A stretch of 64,000 nt of DNA from Aquanectria penicillioides (Eukaryota > Ascomycota > Sordariomycetes > Hypocreales > Nectriaceae), in NCBI GenBank assembly GCA_003415625.1, contig PYIU01000002.1, forward strand, positions 372,001 through 436,000, read 5' to 3'. The translations under genes were made by a program, and so were the position numbers. A model generated the notes under the pieces. The model ran no database searches. It had not been told where the DNA came from and was given only the letters and a program-made list of their open reading frames with translations. Below, piece after piece: positions 48,608-61,278 of the stretch; within the stretch, counting starts at the first letter, position 1, and each line of letters opens with the position of its first letter.

Positions 48608-49278
48608 TTTTGCAAAGGCTCGGTCGATGTCGCTGATGTAAAGAAAATAAGAAAGCCGGTGCGAAGGATCGGTGGAGTCGAGTTGGGAATCGTCGGCGGA
48701 GGTGTTGTGTTGGAAGGAGGATGAGATGAGAGTAGTAAGACTGAAGAACATCACAGTCCCTGATGGATCTATTTATCAAAAAAGATGATTGAAAAGGTGG
48801 GAAATGGATTTCAAGATTGATCTATATTTGGCTTAAGCTTAATGATTTCCTGTGTTTTGAACTCTTTTTGCTGCGACACTGAGACGTCGGTCTCGGGTTC
48901 GGTATCGCAGCATCTCGAATTGGCCAGAGTTTCCCCAGACAACGTCCAGCCCCACAGCCCTACGCGAAACCGACAGCACCGCCTCACAGTGGTCGGGCCG
49001 CAGTTGAAGTTGGGTCAAAGCACCTCCAGTCAAGATTGCGCTGCGCTTATCAATGCATGCCCGTGCTGGGTTTGACTTTGCAGAGGCCGGCGCAGAGGCT
49101 GTTGCTTTCCAGCTTCCGTAGGGGTGAGTTGAGTTACTGGATTCAAAATCAACTTCTGCCGTCATCGCGCATTCTTTGGGAGTGCTTGAGCCACCATCAC
49201 CCCAGTCAAAATAAATGAGGCTGGGTGTTGTCATAAGCTAAGAATTCAACTGACTAGCGGTGGCTGTCAGATCGTGTT
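48608..49278. other. Intergenic DNA up to the retrotransposon block
   Basis: Promoter side of the MARVEL gene; no other supported gene. A TTCGG-type tract lies at 48887-48908. Confidence 0.4.
49274..49278. repeat. Left target-site duplication (GTGTT)
   Basis: Five bases directly before the LTR at 49279, repeated exactly at 60569-60573. Confidence 0.88.
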
Positions 49279-49537
49279 TGTAAACAATATACAGGCACGC
49301 GCAGGGACAGTCACAGCGGGCAACATACGCAATAGGTCAGTCCAGATCAATTAGGATTCGTAAGGAACAGCTAGATAGTGGTCGCAGAATGCAGTCACCT
49401 ATTTACAGTGCAGGGATTCCCTTATGAGGATACATAGCCTTAAGACCTAGGCCCACAAGGCCCCTAAGGTCGGCTTATGGCCAGCCGCTATATCTATAGC
49501 AATAACTACCTTTACCTAGCCGCTATATCTATTAATA
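49279..49537 (-). repeat. 3' LTR of element A
   Basis: 259 bp beginning TGTAAACAAT. It keeps many C and G bases that are T and A in the right LTR; the terminal CA has become TA. Confidence 0.9.
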
Positions 49538-50113
49538 CTCCCTTTAAGCCCAATTAAGGGCTTATCCCTAGATGCTATTATAAGGCTATTCTAACCTTTC
49601 TTATATATATATTTTTTATATAATTATAGAGTTATTCTTTTTTTATTGCTAAAGCAATTATTTACTTAAGTAGGACTTCCTTATTATAGCTAAGGGTATT
49701 GCTATAAGCTCTTATAGGCACTATTTATGCTTACTTTAGTGTTTTTAATATAGTACCTCCTTTAATTTTAGCTTTAATCCTAAAATATTAATAAAAAAGT
49801 AATGCAATAGGCCTATTAATAGCTTTATAAATATATTAATAATATTTTTAGCAAAAGGGATATATTATAGTTTAATTATACTATTTTTAATAGCCTCTTT
49901 TATAAAGTAATACTATATTTAAATATGCTTTATATAGATATAGAATTTAAAGTTATATATTAGCTTTATAGCGCTTTAGTTATCTATAAAGATTATTATT
50001 AAGGCAGTTAATAAGCTATTAAATTTCTTTATAAAGCTCTTTATTTATATAATTTATAATACTATCTCTATTAATATATAGTATTTAGCTTTTATTAAGG
50101 ACTTTATTATAGT

Positions 50114-50118
50114 CTTTT
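50114..50118. repeat. Target duplication of nested element C (CTTTT), left
   Basis: Same five bases as 55898-55902. Confidence 0.75.
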
Positions 50119-50328
50119 TATTAGTAGGCAGTGTTATTATATATAGTAGTTTTATTGTAATTAATTTATTTCTATCTTTTTCTTTCTTTAAAGGAGGGGC
50201 TAAAAGTATCTTTCTTATAAAAGAGCCTATTTTATATCCCTTTAAGATAAGCCTATATCTTTAATACCTATAAAACTGAACTCTAGCGCCCTTTATAATA
50301 TTTTTATTATAATATTAAGAAATTAATA
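50119..50328 (-). repeat. LTR of nested element C, left
   Basis: 210 bp. It shares the GC-richer core GAGGGGCTAAA and CTCTAGCGCCC with the right copy; differences are mainly transitions. Confidence 0.85.
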
Positions 50329-53300
50329 CTAATACCTTCTTTTTATTATTATTAATACTAAACCTATTCTTTTAGCTATATTCTTAGCCTATTGCTTATA
50401 ATTAAGTTCTTTAGAGCTTTATTAAATATTGGCTTTATTATTATATCTATAGGGTTGTTACTACCCCTAATCTATTTGATCTTATTAATCTCCTATTGTT
50501 TGTACAATTAATAAAGGCCCATTAAGTCAATCATTAACCTCTTCTTACTAGTTAACCTAAGCTTAACTAAACAGTTATAGAGTGAGTAGAAATCTATATA
50601 GATTATTAGTGGGATTAATAGTAGTTCTATTTTTTTTATAATTATATATAATATATATGCAATTATATATTTAAAATTAAATCTATTAATAAAACTATAA
50701 ATTTCTAATATTAAAATGCTTTTAGTAACTCTTTTACATTTTATTAATAATTAATAAATAATATTGCTATATATAGTAAATGCTTTATTCTTTATGCATT
50801 TTTTATTTATTAATATAATTATATATTCTATTTAGGAATTTAAATCTTTATTATTTATAAATACTCTATTTATAAAGACTATTAGCTTAGCATTTATTAG
50901 GTTAATTGCTTTAAAGTAAAGACCTCTCTTTTTATTGTTTATTTATTAGGCAATCTTTTAGTTAATCTTATAAATGTTATTTTTAGTTAGTTGTTATATT
51001 TATACTGCAATAGAGTAGTTGTATGCTGCCTTTAGTTAGTAAATAGAAGCAATATATACTTCTCTTATATATTGTTTTATATATTATTATACTCTATTCT
51101 CTGTCTTTTTATTTACTATTGCAAGCTTTTTTACTTGCCCTTTTTAAATAATTATTATTTATTCTCTTTCTATTTATATCCAGCATTTATTAAAGTTATT
51201 AGTTGTTTTATTCTTTAGGATTGTTTAAGGTTTTACTTTAAAGTTAGCTTTTTAAAGCTCTTTCTTTTTCTTTACTAAAAAAATATCTATTTTTAGATTA
51301 AGGGTATTATTAATCTATAGGCCAATAATACTAAAGTCTTTACCGCTCTTTATAATTATTAAATAAGGGTTAAATACTAATATCTCTATTATTAATTTTT
51401 TTTATAGTGGCTATAGTATATTATAAACTAATAAACTTCTATCTCTATAATACTATATAGTAGCTTTATAACCTTTAGAATTGTTCCCTTAGGGTACTTC
51501 TTTTTTAGTTCTTAAGGTAGGTGTGCTAGTACTAGTTGATTTAGTTGGGATTTTAACTGTAGGTATACTTATATAATATTATATAGCATTAAGCGCATTC
51601 CTTTCTTTTAGAAGGTTAGGGTAAAGGCTAGGATTAATTATTAGCTGCATTATTAAATTATTAGTAACTAAATGAGAATTTCTCTCTTTTTTTTATTACT
51701 ATATTTTTATATAATAAAATAAGACTTTTTATAGAGTGTTATTATTGTCTTTCCTTTAATCTTGCAGACTATTTATAATCTAAAGATGTATATTTTATAA
51801 TATTTATCTTTATTATATAGAATTAGTTTTAAAATATTAGTCTTTAATAGTAAGTTTAGTTTAGTATTATTTAATTCTTTAAATAGTTTATTAAGGCTAG
51901 TTATTTTTTCTTTTTAGTATAGCCTATATATAAGTTCTTAATTGGCTGCTTCTTTATATATAGTAAAGATCTCTATCCTTCTATTAATTAAGTAGGCATT
52001 ATTTAGAATAGGGTTCTTTTTTAGTCTTCCTTATTATTATAGTAATTTAATTATAGTAGGCTATAGGAAAGGGTTCTTCTTTAGCCTGCCTCTTTATTTT
52101 AGTAGTTTTAGTAGGGCATTTTAAAGAGCTGGGTTTTTTAGAGGTCTGCCTTATTAATAGGGTTATTTTAATTTAAAATACTTAAATAGTATTAAAATCT
52201 TTTTGTATTCCTTTACTAGTGTATTTTTAGTTACCTTAGGGTATTAATAATATAGTTATATAGCTATTGTTTAAAATATTATTAGTCTATTCTTTATATT
52301 TACTATTACTTTAGATTTAATTACTTTAAGGACTTTATATAGTTCTTTCTATTCTTTATTTTCTTAATAGATATAGACTTCACTCCCTAACTTAAGGGAC
52401 TATAGTAAGACCTTAATTGTATTAGGTCTATTATATATCTTTAGTATTTTATTAACCTTACGTTTTGCAATAAGCTTATATAGCTTTATTATTGCTTTAA
52501 AGACTGTATTTATATATTAAAGGGATAAAAAAGTTAGTAGTAAATCTATTATAACTTATAGATAAGCACTAAATACCAGTAAAGTCAGTACTAATCTATT
52601 AGGGCTAGCTATATTATTAATTACCTTAAAGCTTATTTAAAGAATTATATCTATAGATATAATATCTTAAAGTTCAGCCTTTATAATCTTAAATGTATAT
52701 TATATTAATATATAATATTATTTAACCTTATTAATTAACTAATATACTTTAATTAGAACTTAATAGTAGGTAATGCCTATTAATTTAGCTTTACTTTTAA
52801 ATTTAATAGCTATAAAATTAGTATTAGTATTATAAGTAATAATATTTAGTAGCCTAAAGTAGGTATTAATTTAATATATTTTTAATGCTTTTTAAATTTC
52901 TTTTGCTAATATATTTATAAAGAATTATTTTGCTTAAAAAGATATTACAGTATTAACAATATAAAGGATTAATTAAGAATTTAAATATATTATATTAATG
53001 ATTATTTTATAATTAAAGTTATAATTATTTTTTAGTATAAACTTAAATTATTTTAGCGCTTTACTCTTTATTTAATAGTAGTAATAGAACTTCCTTATTA
53101 TTTTAATTGCTTTATATTTAATATTATAGCCTGCTTTTATTAATAGCTTATATAGATATAATATAAATAAATAACTAAAATATATATAAATATATTATAG
53201 TTTAGTTTTACTAAAGAAAGTAATTACTGCCTTTTGCTTAATTAAAAAGAACTATAAATATCTCTATTTTTAAATAATTAAGATCCTTTTATTTTTATAT

Positions 53301-55687
53301 ATTAATTTATTAGTAATATTATTTAAATAGATATTAAGGCAGTCTATATCCTTAAGGTAAAGGAGGAATAGTATTAGTATATCTATAATATAAAATAAAA
53401 CTGTTTTAATTAGGGTTTAGACTATTATTATTTTTAATAAACTATATAAGCTGCTGCTACTAAAGTGTATTTTAGCTGCTTTTGCTTTCTTTATATTAAG
53501 CTTAATTATTAGATCTTTCTATTATAATACTAGAAATTAATCCTTTTTAGCTATTAATGCTATTGCAGCATTTATATTTAGTATAATGCTTTAGAATACT
53601 TTATATAAATAGCGGTTAAGGAAAAATTACTGGTTTTTGCCTTACTTACCTTCTTTTTTATATAACTCTTTAAATTAATGCTAGAATGCCTTATTTAAGA
53701 GGTAGGCTGCAGTTAGATAGTTATTACTTTTGAACTTTTTGTTTATTGAGTATTTACTATTATATATATTGTTTTATAGTAGCTTTTTTTTATAGTTAGT
53801 TAAGAAAGCTATATACTTTTATATATTATGCTTCTCTTTTTATAACCTTTATTTCTTAAAGTATTAGTCTTTAGCTTAATGTCTTTTATCTTTTAAGTAT
53901 TTAATAGAAAAACACCCTTTCTTACTATATATATAATACTTCTTCTTTTAAGATAGGCTGCCTTAAGCATAGCTATAGTTATGTTTTTATCTATACTTTT
54001 TATTGTAGTTATAGCAGTAGAATTTGCAATCTAGAATGTATTAGTTTAATGTGCTTATAATTAATTAATATTATAATATTTTAATTAAGGATTGGAGTTA
54101 TAAGTATAATTCTTTAAATTTCTTTGTAAAATTGAATAATATAAATACTAGCTTAGGAATATTATAGTATGCTTAGATTATATTTATAACTAGTTAGTTT
54201 TTGCTTATATAATTAAAGCTAAATGCTTTTTGGTAGAGTTAAAGCTTATTAAATAGAGACTATAGGACTTCTATTATATTCTTTCCTTTATATATTTTAT
54301 TATTCTTTATAATATTAAATATAAGGGAGCTTTAGTTTATATAATAGTATTGCCAATTAATCTTTATATTAAAGTGGCTTTTTATCTATTTATATATTTC
54401 CATAAAGGTTAGGTTGTGGCTAATATAATGGATAAAGTAGTTGCTTGCTTATTTATTAAGGATTATTAAAAATAATATATAGAATTAAAATAGTTTTATC
54501 TTAATTATTAAGTATACATTAAGGAAGTATTAAATCTTATTGTTTAAGATATTATATACATCTTCTATATAGTTTCTCTTTTTATTTTATATCTTTATAA
54601 AGTAGGCAGCCTTTACTAAATCTAGCTTTTTATTTAAAACCTTAATTAAAGGGATTGTTTAGTATAATATAGTGTTATTAATATTGTTCTATATGCTTAT
54701 TTTAAAAGGAGGGGTTATTTATTTTATTAGGATAGTTATGCTTATACTGCTTGTCCCCTTGCCTTTCCTTAAGGACATTTCTTAAATTAACCTTTTATCT
54801 TTAGACTCTATTTCTTTCTCTTTGCTATTATATTCCCTTTTATTATTATTATTAGGCATAGGGTTCTATAGTATTAGGGTTAATATTATTTAAGATATTA
54901 TCTTTTAAATAGTAAGGAGCTTTTATTATTGCTAATATACTCTTATTTTAGGGTATACTTTAGATTTATATAATATATCCTTATCTTAGGTTAGGAGCTT
55001 CTCTACCTTTAAGAGTTCAATAAGGATAATATTAATCTTTATATTCTTCTTCCCTATATAGATCCCCTTATAATATAGTATATTTCTTAGGCTTCTTTAT
55101 ATAAATATCTTTAGTTAAGTAAAGTTATTAGCATTTTAGTCTTAAAAGTTCTTTTTAAAGTCTTTTAGTTGCTCTTCCTTTAATAGAGTAACCTTTACTT
55201 TATAATTAAAAATGTATCTTAAGGTATATATATTATATTCTATCTTTATAGTTTTTAGTTTCTTCTTAAGTAAACAATAAATATTCGCTTAATTAAAGAA
55301 GTCCACTTTTATTCTAGCTATATTAATTAATTTAAGGAATTTAATTCTCTCCTTAATTGTTAATTAAGTCCTATTACTTCTATTTATTTTCTATATAAAT
55401 ATAATACTATATATTATATATTGCTTATTATTTAATATATTTAATAGTATTATAAGGTTCTATTAGCATATTATAGGGAAATATTATATATTATAGTATA
55501 TAATAGGGCATGCCTTAAAGGGTTAATTAAGACTCTTTTAGTATATATTTAAGCAAGTAATGTAAATAGCTTATAGTTATCTTCTTATTAGGTTATATAC
55601 TATAGCATTTAGCTTTATACTTAAAGTATATAAAATAAGTCTCTTTTAGCTTACTATTTTATATTATTTAATGGTAATATTAATTAG

Positions 55688-55897
55688 TATTAGTAGGCAG
55701 TATTACTGCATGCAGTGGTTTTATTGTAGTTAATTTATCTCTATCTTTCCCTTCCTTTAGAGGAGGGGCTAAAGGTATCTTCCTTATAGAAGAGTCTATT
55801 TTATATCCTTTTAAGATAAGCCTATATCTTTAATACTTATAAAACTGGACTCTAGCGCCCTTTATAATGTCTTTATTATAATATTAAGGAACTAATA
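55688..55897 (-). repeat. LTR of nested element C, right
   Basis: 210 bp, the less mutated copy (keeps TGCATGCAG and CTGGACTCTAG). Confidence 0.85.
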
Positions 55898-55902
55898 CTT
55901 TT
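55898..55902. repeat. Target duplication of nested element C (CTTTT), right
   Basis: Same five bases as 50114-50118. Confidence 0.75.
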
Positions 55903-58900
55903 AATACTTACTAAACTATACAATTAGGCCCCTATTTATAAGGAATATATATCCTTTAGTTAATTATATTGTTTTTAGGCAGCTAGTATAATTAAAGTTA
56001 TAGTAGCTATAAAGATTAAATAGATTACTATATAACTTTTCCTTAAGGCAGTAATAATAAATAGAGTAATTAAGGCTCCCTTTAATATATTATAGCATCC
56101 TTTTTATAGCCTTAAGTTATTGCTTGCTTAGGCTATTTAAGAAATATACTTAAAGACTATATATAAAGGCTAAATTAAGCCAGCTTTATTATAAAAGATA
56201 GTTAACTTTTTTTATTATTAATATATATTCTTTATTAATAGCCTTTATACTAAAAATATTAATTGCTTTAGTTAAATAGTAAGTTTCTATTTCTATTAAT
56301 ATATTTATAGCTTTATAATTAAAATATTTAAATTACTTAAGGATACTTATTATATAGTCTTTTTATAATAGTATAAGCAATCTATCTTTTTTTACTATAA
56401 TAGCTATATTTAAAAAGAGCTTAGGAAATTTAAGTGACTTTATCTTTACTTTCTATATAAATTTATTAATAAAGGTATTTACATTCTTATTATTATTAAT
56501 AACTATAAGTATATTATTTATATATATAACTATAATAATCTCCTTTATTTAATCTATATAGACTGTAGTATTGCTCTATAGCCTCTTAAGGCCTAACTTA
56601 TTAAATATCTTCCTTAATTTCTTTTGCTACTATTAAGCACTTTATTTAAGGCTATATAGAGCTATAAGCAACTATATAATATACTTAATGCTTTATTTAT
56701 AGCTTACTTTTTTAATTAAGTGTTTATACTTTAGATTTTTAAAGAACTTATTAAGTAAAGGGAAAGTTATAATATAAATATCTTTTTTTAGCTCTCTATT
56801 TAAATATACTATAATTATATTATTCTATAATAGCTTTTTCCTAATCTATATAGTATAAGCAAGTAATATTCTTTAGAAGTTAACTCTTATAGTTAAAAAA
56901 AAGGTCTTTTAGTAATTAATGCCTTCCTTTTATATAAAGCTATATACTATAAGTTAAGCTTTATATATAACTATTATATTGTTTTTATCTCTTTTATATT
57001 AATTTACCTACTTTACTATAAGTAATCTTTTGCCCTTTAGTAACTTCCTCTTTAAGATAAATTTAAATATGCCTTTATTAATAAAGGCATAAATCTCCTT
57101 AAAGAATGCCTTTCTCTAAAGGTTAGTATTTAGCTAATTAAAGGCATTATAAACTATAATTAAGTTAGCATTAATGCAGATAGCTAAAATCTACTTTTTT
57201 ATAGCTATTATTAGTATTATAAAGTATCTCTTAAAGTTATTAAATACTCCTTTTAGCTATAATTAAATAATCTCTTTACTTTTTGCTATAAGCAATAAAA
57301 TAAGCTTATAGAATATTATATATATTATTATAATAACTTTTTTTATCTTAAGGTTTTAAATCCTATATATTTTAATTTCTTAAAATTCTATAAGGATTCC
57401 TTTTTAATTATAAGGCAATATCTTTTTAGATCTATTGCGCTTTTTCTATTTAATATAAATAAATGCTTTTAACCCTAAAATCTATAAATGCTTAATGCTT
57501 AATATATATTCCTTTTTTAGAATTAAATCTATAAAGTAAACTTTATAAAGGGTCTTTTAGTTTAATAACCTTATTGCTATAATATTAGCAATATATATAA
57601 CTATAAGAATAATCTCTTTTTATAGCCTAAAAGGGATATTTATTACTATTATTATGCTTCTTGCCTTCTTTTAGATTATATAGTTTGCCCATTTAGCAAA
57701 GCCGTTCTATTTATAGCCATATAGCAGCATAATAATCGCAAGGATCCCTATCTTTAAGAGGAGTTTATTAACCTTTCCATTAATAAATTTATAGCTGCCA
57801 TTAAACTGTATCTTTTAGGGCAGACTATAAGCTATAATAGTTTTAAATACTAAAAGATCTTCTTTTATTAAGGTAGCAATATTGCTTTTCTTTTTAAGTA
57901 AATTACTATAAAAGTAATAGCTTTTATTATTAATTATAAGCTTAAAATACCTTTTCCTATTATATATATATAGATTTAGCTTTATAAAGTTTATATAAAG
58001 GAAGTTAAGTATATAATTTACTCTTTTTTATAATATCTTTAGTAAGAACCTTATACTTTTAGCAAGCTTATAGTTTTTATAGGGTATATTAAGCAGCTTA
58101 TAATTATTAAGCTTATCTTTTATAACCTTAAAGGTATAGTTAAGGGCTTTTTAATCTATATAAGTAAGTCTTTAGTGCTATATCCTTACTTTAGACTGTT
58201 CTATTTATATTAGCATTATTTTAAGAGTAAAGTAATAGCTTATTATGCTTTTTATTGCTTTAAGTAAAAACCTTTAATTAAGGATATTAAGGATTATAAA
58301 GATTTTATTATTACTATTAAAGATTTTATTCTTAATTATATAACTGCTAAAAAGATAGATTTTCTTATTAAAGATTACATTTAATAGGAAATCTTTAATA
58401 AAGACTATATCTTTAAGTATTATAGTCTTTATTCTCTCTCTCTCTATAAATAGTATAACTACTACTATTCCTATAGCTATAGGGTATATAGTGCCTTTAC
58501 CTATAAGAATTAGCATTATTTTATTAAGTTTATATTATTTATTTTCTTTAAACTATTTAAAGTTATTAATAGTATATATATTAGCTTTTAAGTCCTAAAG
58601 CTAGTAGTTTTTTTAATTAATAAGGCCTAATTTTATAAATATTAAAATAGTAATAAAGTTACTATTTTCTTTAGTTTTTAATATAGTATTATTATTAATA
58701 TTAAAGGGATTATATAACTGCTATTTTAATAGGCTAGAAATTATTACTATAGCTGCCTTTTCTATTAATAACCTTATAAAAGTATTACTAAAGAACTTTC
58801 TTGCCTTTAAGCCTTTATAGTATATAAAAATAGCATTATTATTATTATTAAAGTTATCTTTAGCTTTCTTTATATTTTTAGCACTTTATTTACTTAATTT

Positions 58901-60309
58901 TATATATAAAGCAGTCTTTTTAATCTTTTTAGCAGTTTTATTACTATTATCTTTTTTCTTTAACCTTTTATTTTTATTGCTTTTACTCTCCTTTTATAGA
59001 GATAGGCAGTTCTTTATAATATAACCTTTTTAATTACAATTAAAGCATTTACTGCTTTTAGGATCTTTTCTATAATTATTCTTTTTATTTAATTAAGCAT
59101 TTATTTATATACCTTTTTTATTACTAAAGTCTTTACTTTTCTTTTAAGAAGTCTATAGACTTTTAGCTTTATTAATAAGGTCTTCCTATATTTTATAAAT
59201 AAATTAATATTTCCCCTTTTACTTATAGTTGCATTAAAGTGCATTCTACTTAAAAAAGACCTTTTTAATGCTATTTATAAACCTTATTTTTTTTTAATAT
59301 TTAAGGAGCTTACTATTAGCTTTAATAATACTATTTGCAATATAATAAAAGTTATTAATATAACTTTAAACCCTTTATAATTTCTTTAGAGTTAAAGACT
59401 TTAATTCTTAATAAAGATTAATTAAGCTTTATTAAAACCTTATATTATTATACCTTTTTATTAATAGCTTAATAGCCTTTATATTAATTTTTACTAAAAA
59501 TAATAATAGCTTTAGTTTTTATAAAACTATTATTTTTATAATAGCAATTAAATATATTTCTTTTAAATATAAAATCTTAATCTTTTTATATTATTTAATA
59601 GTAATTATAATATAAAAGAGATATTTCTTTTAAATAGCTTAATTCTTTAATCCCTTAAGTATATTATCTCCCTTTATCTTAAAATTAAAACCAATAAAAT
59701 CCTTAATTTTAATTAATTATAAGCTTATAATCTTCTTTTTGCTTAAAGCAAGCTCTATTAATATCTTTTTATTCCTTAAGAAACTAAATATTTTATCTAA
59801 AGCTTTTAAAGGCTCCTTTAAAGTATAAAAGAGTTAGCTTCCTTAATACTTAAAGCTTTTATCTTTATTATTTTTTACTTTAGATTTTAATTTATCTTTA
59901 GGCTATATTTTATATTTAATCTTTAATTTATTTTTAGTCTTTTAATTAAAATGCTTTTATAGCTTTTATATTTACTATATTATCTTTATTATTTATTATA
60001 TTATAATGCTTAAATTTAATTAAGTCTTCTATAAATCCCTTTTAATAGGCTTTATTAACCTTTTAAAAAAAGGTAAAAAATCCTTAAGATTATCTTCTCT
60101 TTTAGTAAAATCTTCTTTATTATTAATTTATTTAATTACTTTAATAGTAAAGACTAGCTTTAGGGCTAGCTTTAAAGCTATTACTTAAATCTTAAAACCT
60201 TAATTAATTAATATTATAAGCGCTAACTTTAAGGAATAAACTTTAGGTTAATCTAAACCTTTTAAATAGCTATAATTTCTTCTTAAATTAAAGCTTTAGG
60301 CTTATAACC
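55903..60309 (-). pseudogene. gag-pol remnant of element A
   Basis: Strongly mutated minus-strand coding remnant. From right to left: gag with a degenerate CCHC knuckle (about 59060-59010); the segment 58516-58274 whose product (IGKGTIYPIAIGIV, IILKDIVFIKDFLLN) is homologous to 63058-63300; and integrase/RT traces further left. Adjacent to the 5' LTR the minus strand reads GGTTATAAGCC, the primer-binding site. Confidence 0.7.
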
Positions 60310-60568
60310 TATAAATAATATATAGGCATACATAAAGATAGTTATAGCAGGCAATATATACAATAGGTCAATTTAAATCAATTAGAATTTATAAGGAATA
60401 GCTAGATAGTAGTTACAAAATGCAGTTACCTATTTACAGTATAGGGATTCCCTTATAAGGATATATAGCCTTAAGACCTAGGCCCATAAGGCCCCTAAAG
60501 TCGGCTTATAGCCGGCCGCTATATCTATAGCAATAACTACCTTCGCCCGGCCGCTATATCTATCAACA
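60310..60568 (-). repeat. 5' LTR of element A
   Basis: 259 bp. It aligns base for base with 49279-49537 and, inverted, with 61006-61264; first dinucleotide TA instead of TG, end CA. Confidence 0.9.
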
Positions 60569-60573
60569 GTGTT
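60569..60573. repeat. Right target-site duplication (GTGTT)
   Basis: Exact copy of 49274-49278. Confidence 0.88.
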
Positions 60574-61005
60574 AAATAAACAAATATAGATTAATATAGC
60601 AAAAATTATGTTAAGTTTAATTCCCAACCAATATATCATTCCACTAAATCCCTATAAGAGGGACCTGTCCTATTGTTGAAAGTATAGATCCTAAAGTACC
60701 ACTTGTTTCGGCAAAGGGGTACCTTTAGTTTTTGCTAAGGTGCTGTAGTTCAATACCGATCTTGGCCTACCCTATAGCCACAATAAACCCCACAGCCTGG
60801 CGCTGGCCAGTCGAGTTTTCAAGGGTTTGGGCAAGAATTTTTTTTTAACAAAAAATACTTAGTTTTTTCAAAAAAGACTTAGGAATATTTAATTCAATCA
60901 ATAGGCTTTGTATTAAACTACCCGTGCGATCTGCCCTTATTCCTTTTGGTCGCTGCCAATATATATTATCTTTCTTTAAGCAAATATACAATAGCGAGCT
61001 AAACC
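60574..61005. other. Short spacer between inverted Copia elements
   Basis: A 432-bp piece of which about 60650-60840 has normal GC. No gene recognised. The stretch 60838-60890 is rich in A/T with TTTTTTCAAAAAAG symmetry, which recalls ends of Tc1/mariner or Fot elements, but no inverted terminal repeat could be established. Confidence 0.35.
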
Positions 61006-61264
61006 TGTTGATAGATATAGCGGCCGGGTAAAGGTAGTTATTGCTATAGACATAGCGGCCAGCCACAAGCCAACCTTAAGGGCCTTATAGGCCTAAGTCT
61101 TAAGGCCACATATCCTCATAAGGGAATCCCTACACTATAAATAGGTGACTGCATTCTATAACTACTATCTAGCTATTCCTTATAAATCCTAATTGATCTA
61201 GACCGACCTACTGCATATATTGCCTACTGTAACCATCCCTATATATATCTGTATATTATTTATA
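61006..61264 (+). repeat. 5' LTR of element B
   Basis: 259 bp, TGTTGATAG at the left and TATTATTTATA at the right. It is the inverted copy of 60310-60568. Confidence 0.9.
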
Positions 61265-61278
61265 GGTTATAAGCCTAA
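61265..61278 (+). other. Primer-binding site of element B
   Basis: GGTTATAAGCCTAA directly after the LTR; close to the complement of the initiator tRNA-Met anticodon arm with one G-to-A change. Confidence 0.55.

Larger units (their letters stand above)
50119..55897 (-). mobile_element. Nested LTR retrotransposon C
   Basis: A 5.8-kb element with 210-bp direct repeats (50119-50328 and 55688-55897) flanked by CTTTT duplications, inserted near the 3' end of element A. The ends are TA...TA where TG...CA is expected, in line with RIP. The interior is too mutated for a sure class; a possible degraded zinc knuckle on the minus strand near 53.9 kb suggests gag at the right and pol to the left. The LTRs are unrelated to those of A. 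Confidence 0.82.
49279..60568 (-). mobile_element. Copia retrotransposon A, RIP-mutated, interrupted by a nested element
   Basis: Bounded by 259-bp direct LTRs (49279-49537 and 60310-60568) and the GTGTT target duplication. Coding remnants read on the minus strand, so the right LTR is the 5' one. Without the nested element (50119-55897 plus its duplication) its length is about 5.5 kb, normal for Copia. A CCHC-like knuckle (KCFNCN...KGYIIKNC) lies near 59010-59060 and a protease-distal segment near 58516-58274 matches the relative at 63058-63300. The element is dead. Confidence 0.9.

Noticed and set aside
58274..58516. Short frame as a host gene
   Set aside because: Its product is homologous to 63058-63300 in the inverted element and to the Copia protease-integrase linker, so it is retrotransposon debris.
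60838..60890. Terminal inverted repeat of a Tc1/mariner element
   Set aside because: The local T-run/A-run symmetry has no partner at the other end of the spacer and no transposase frame.
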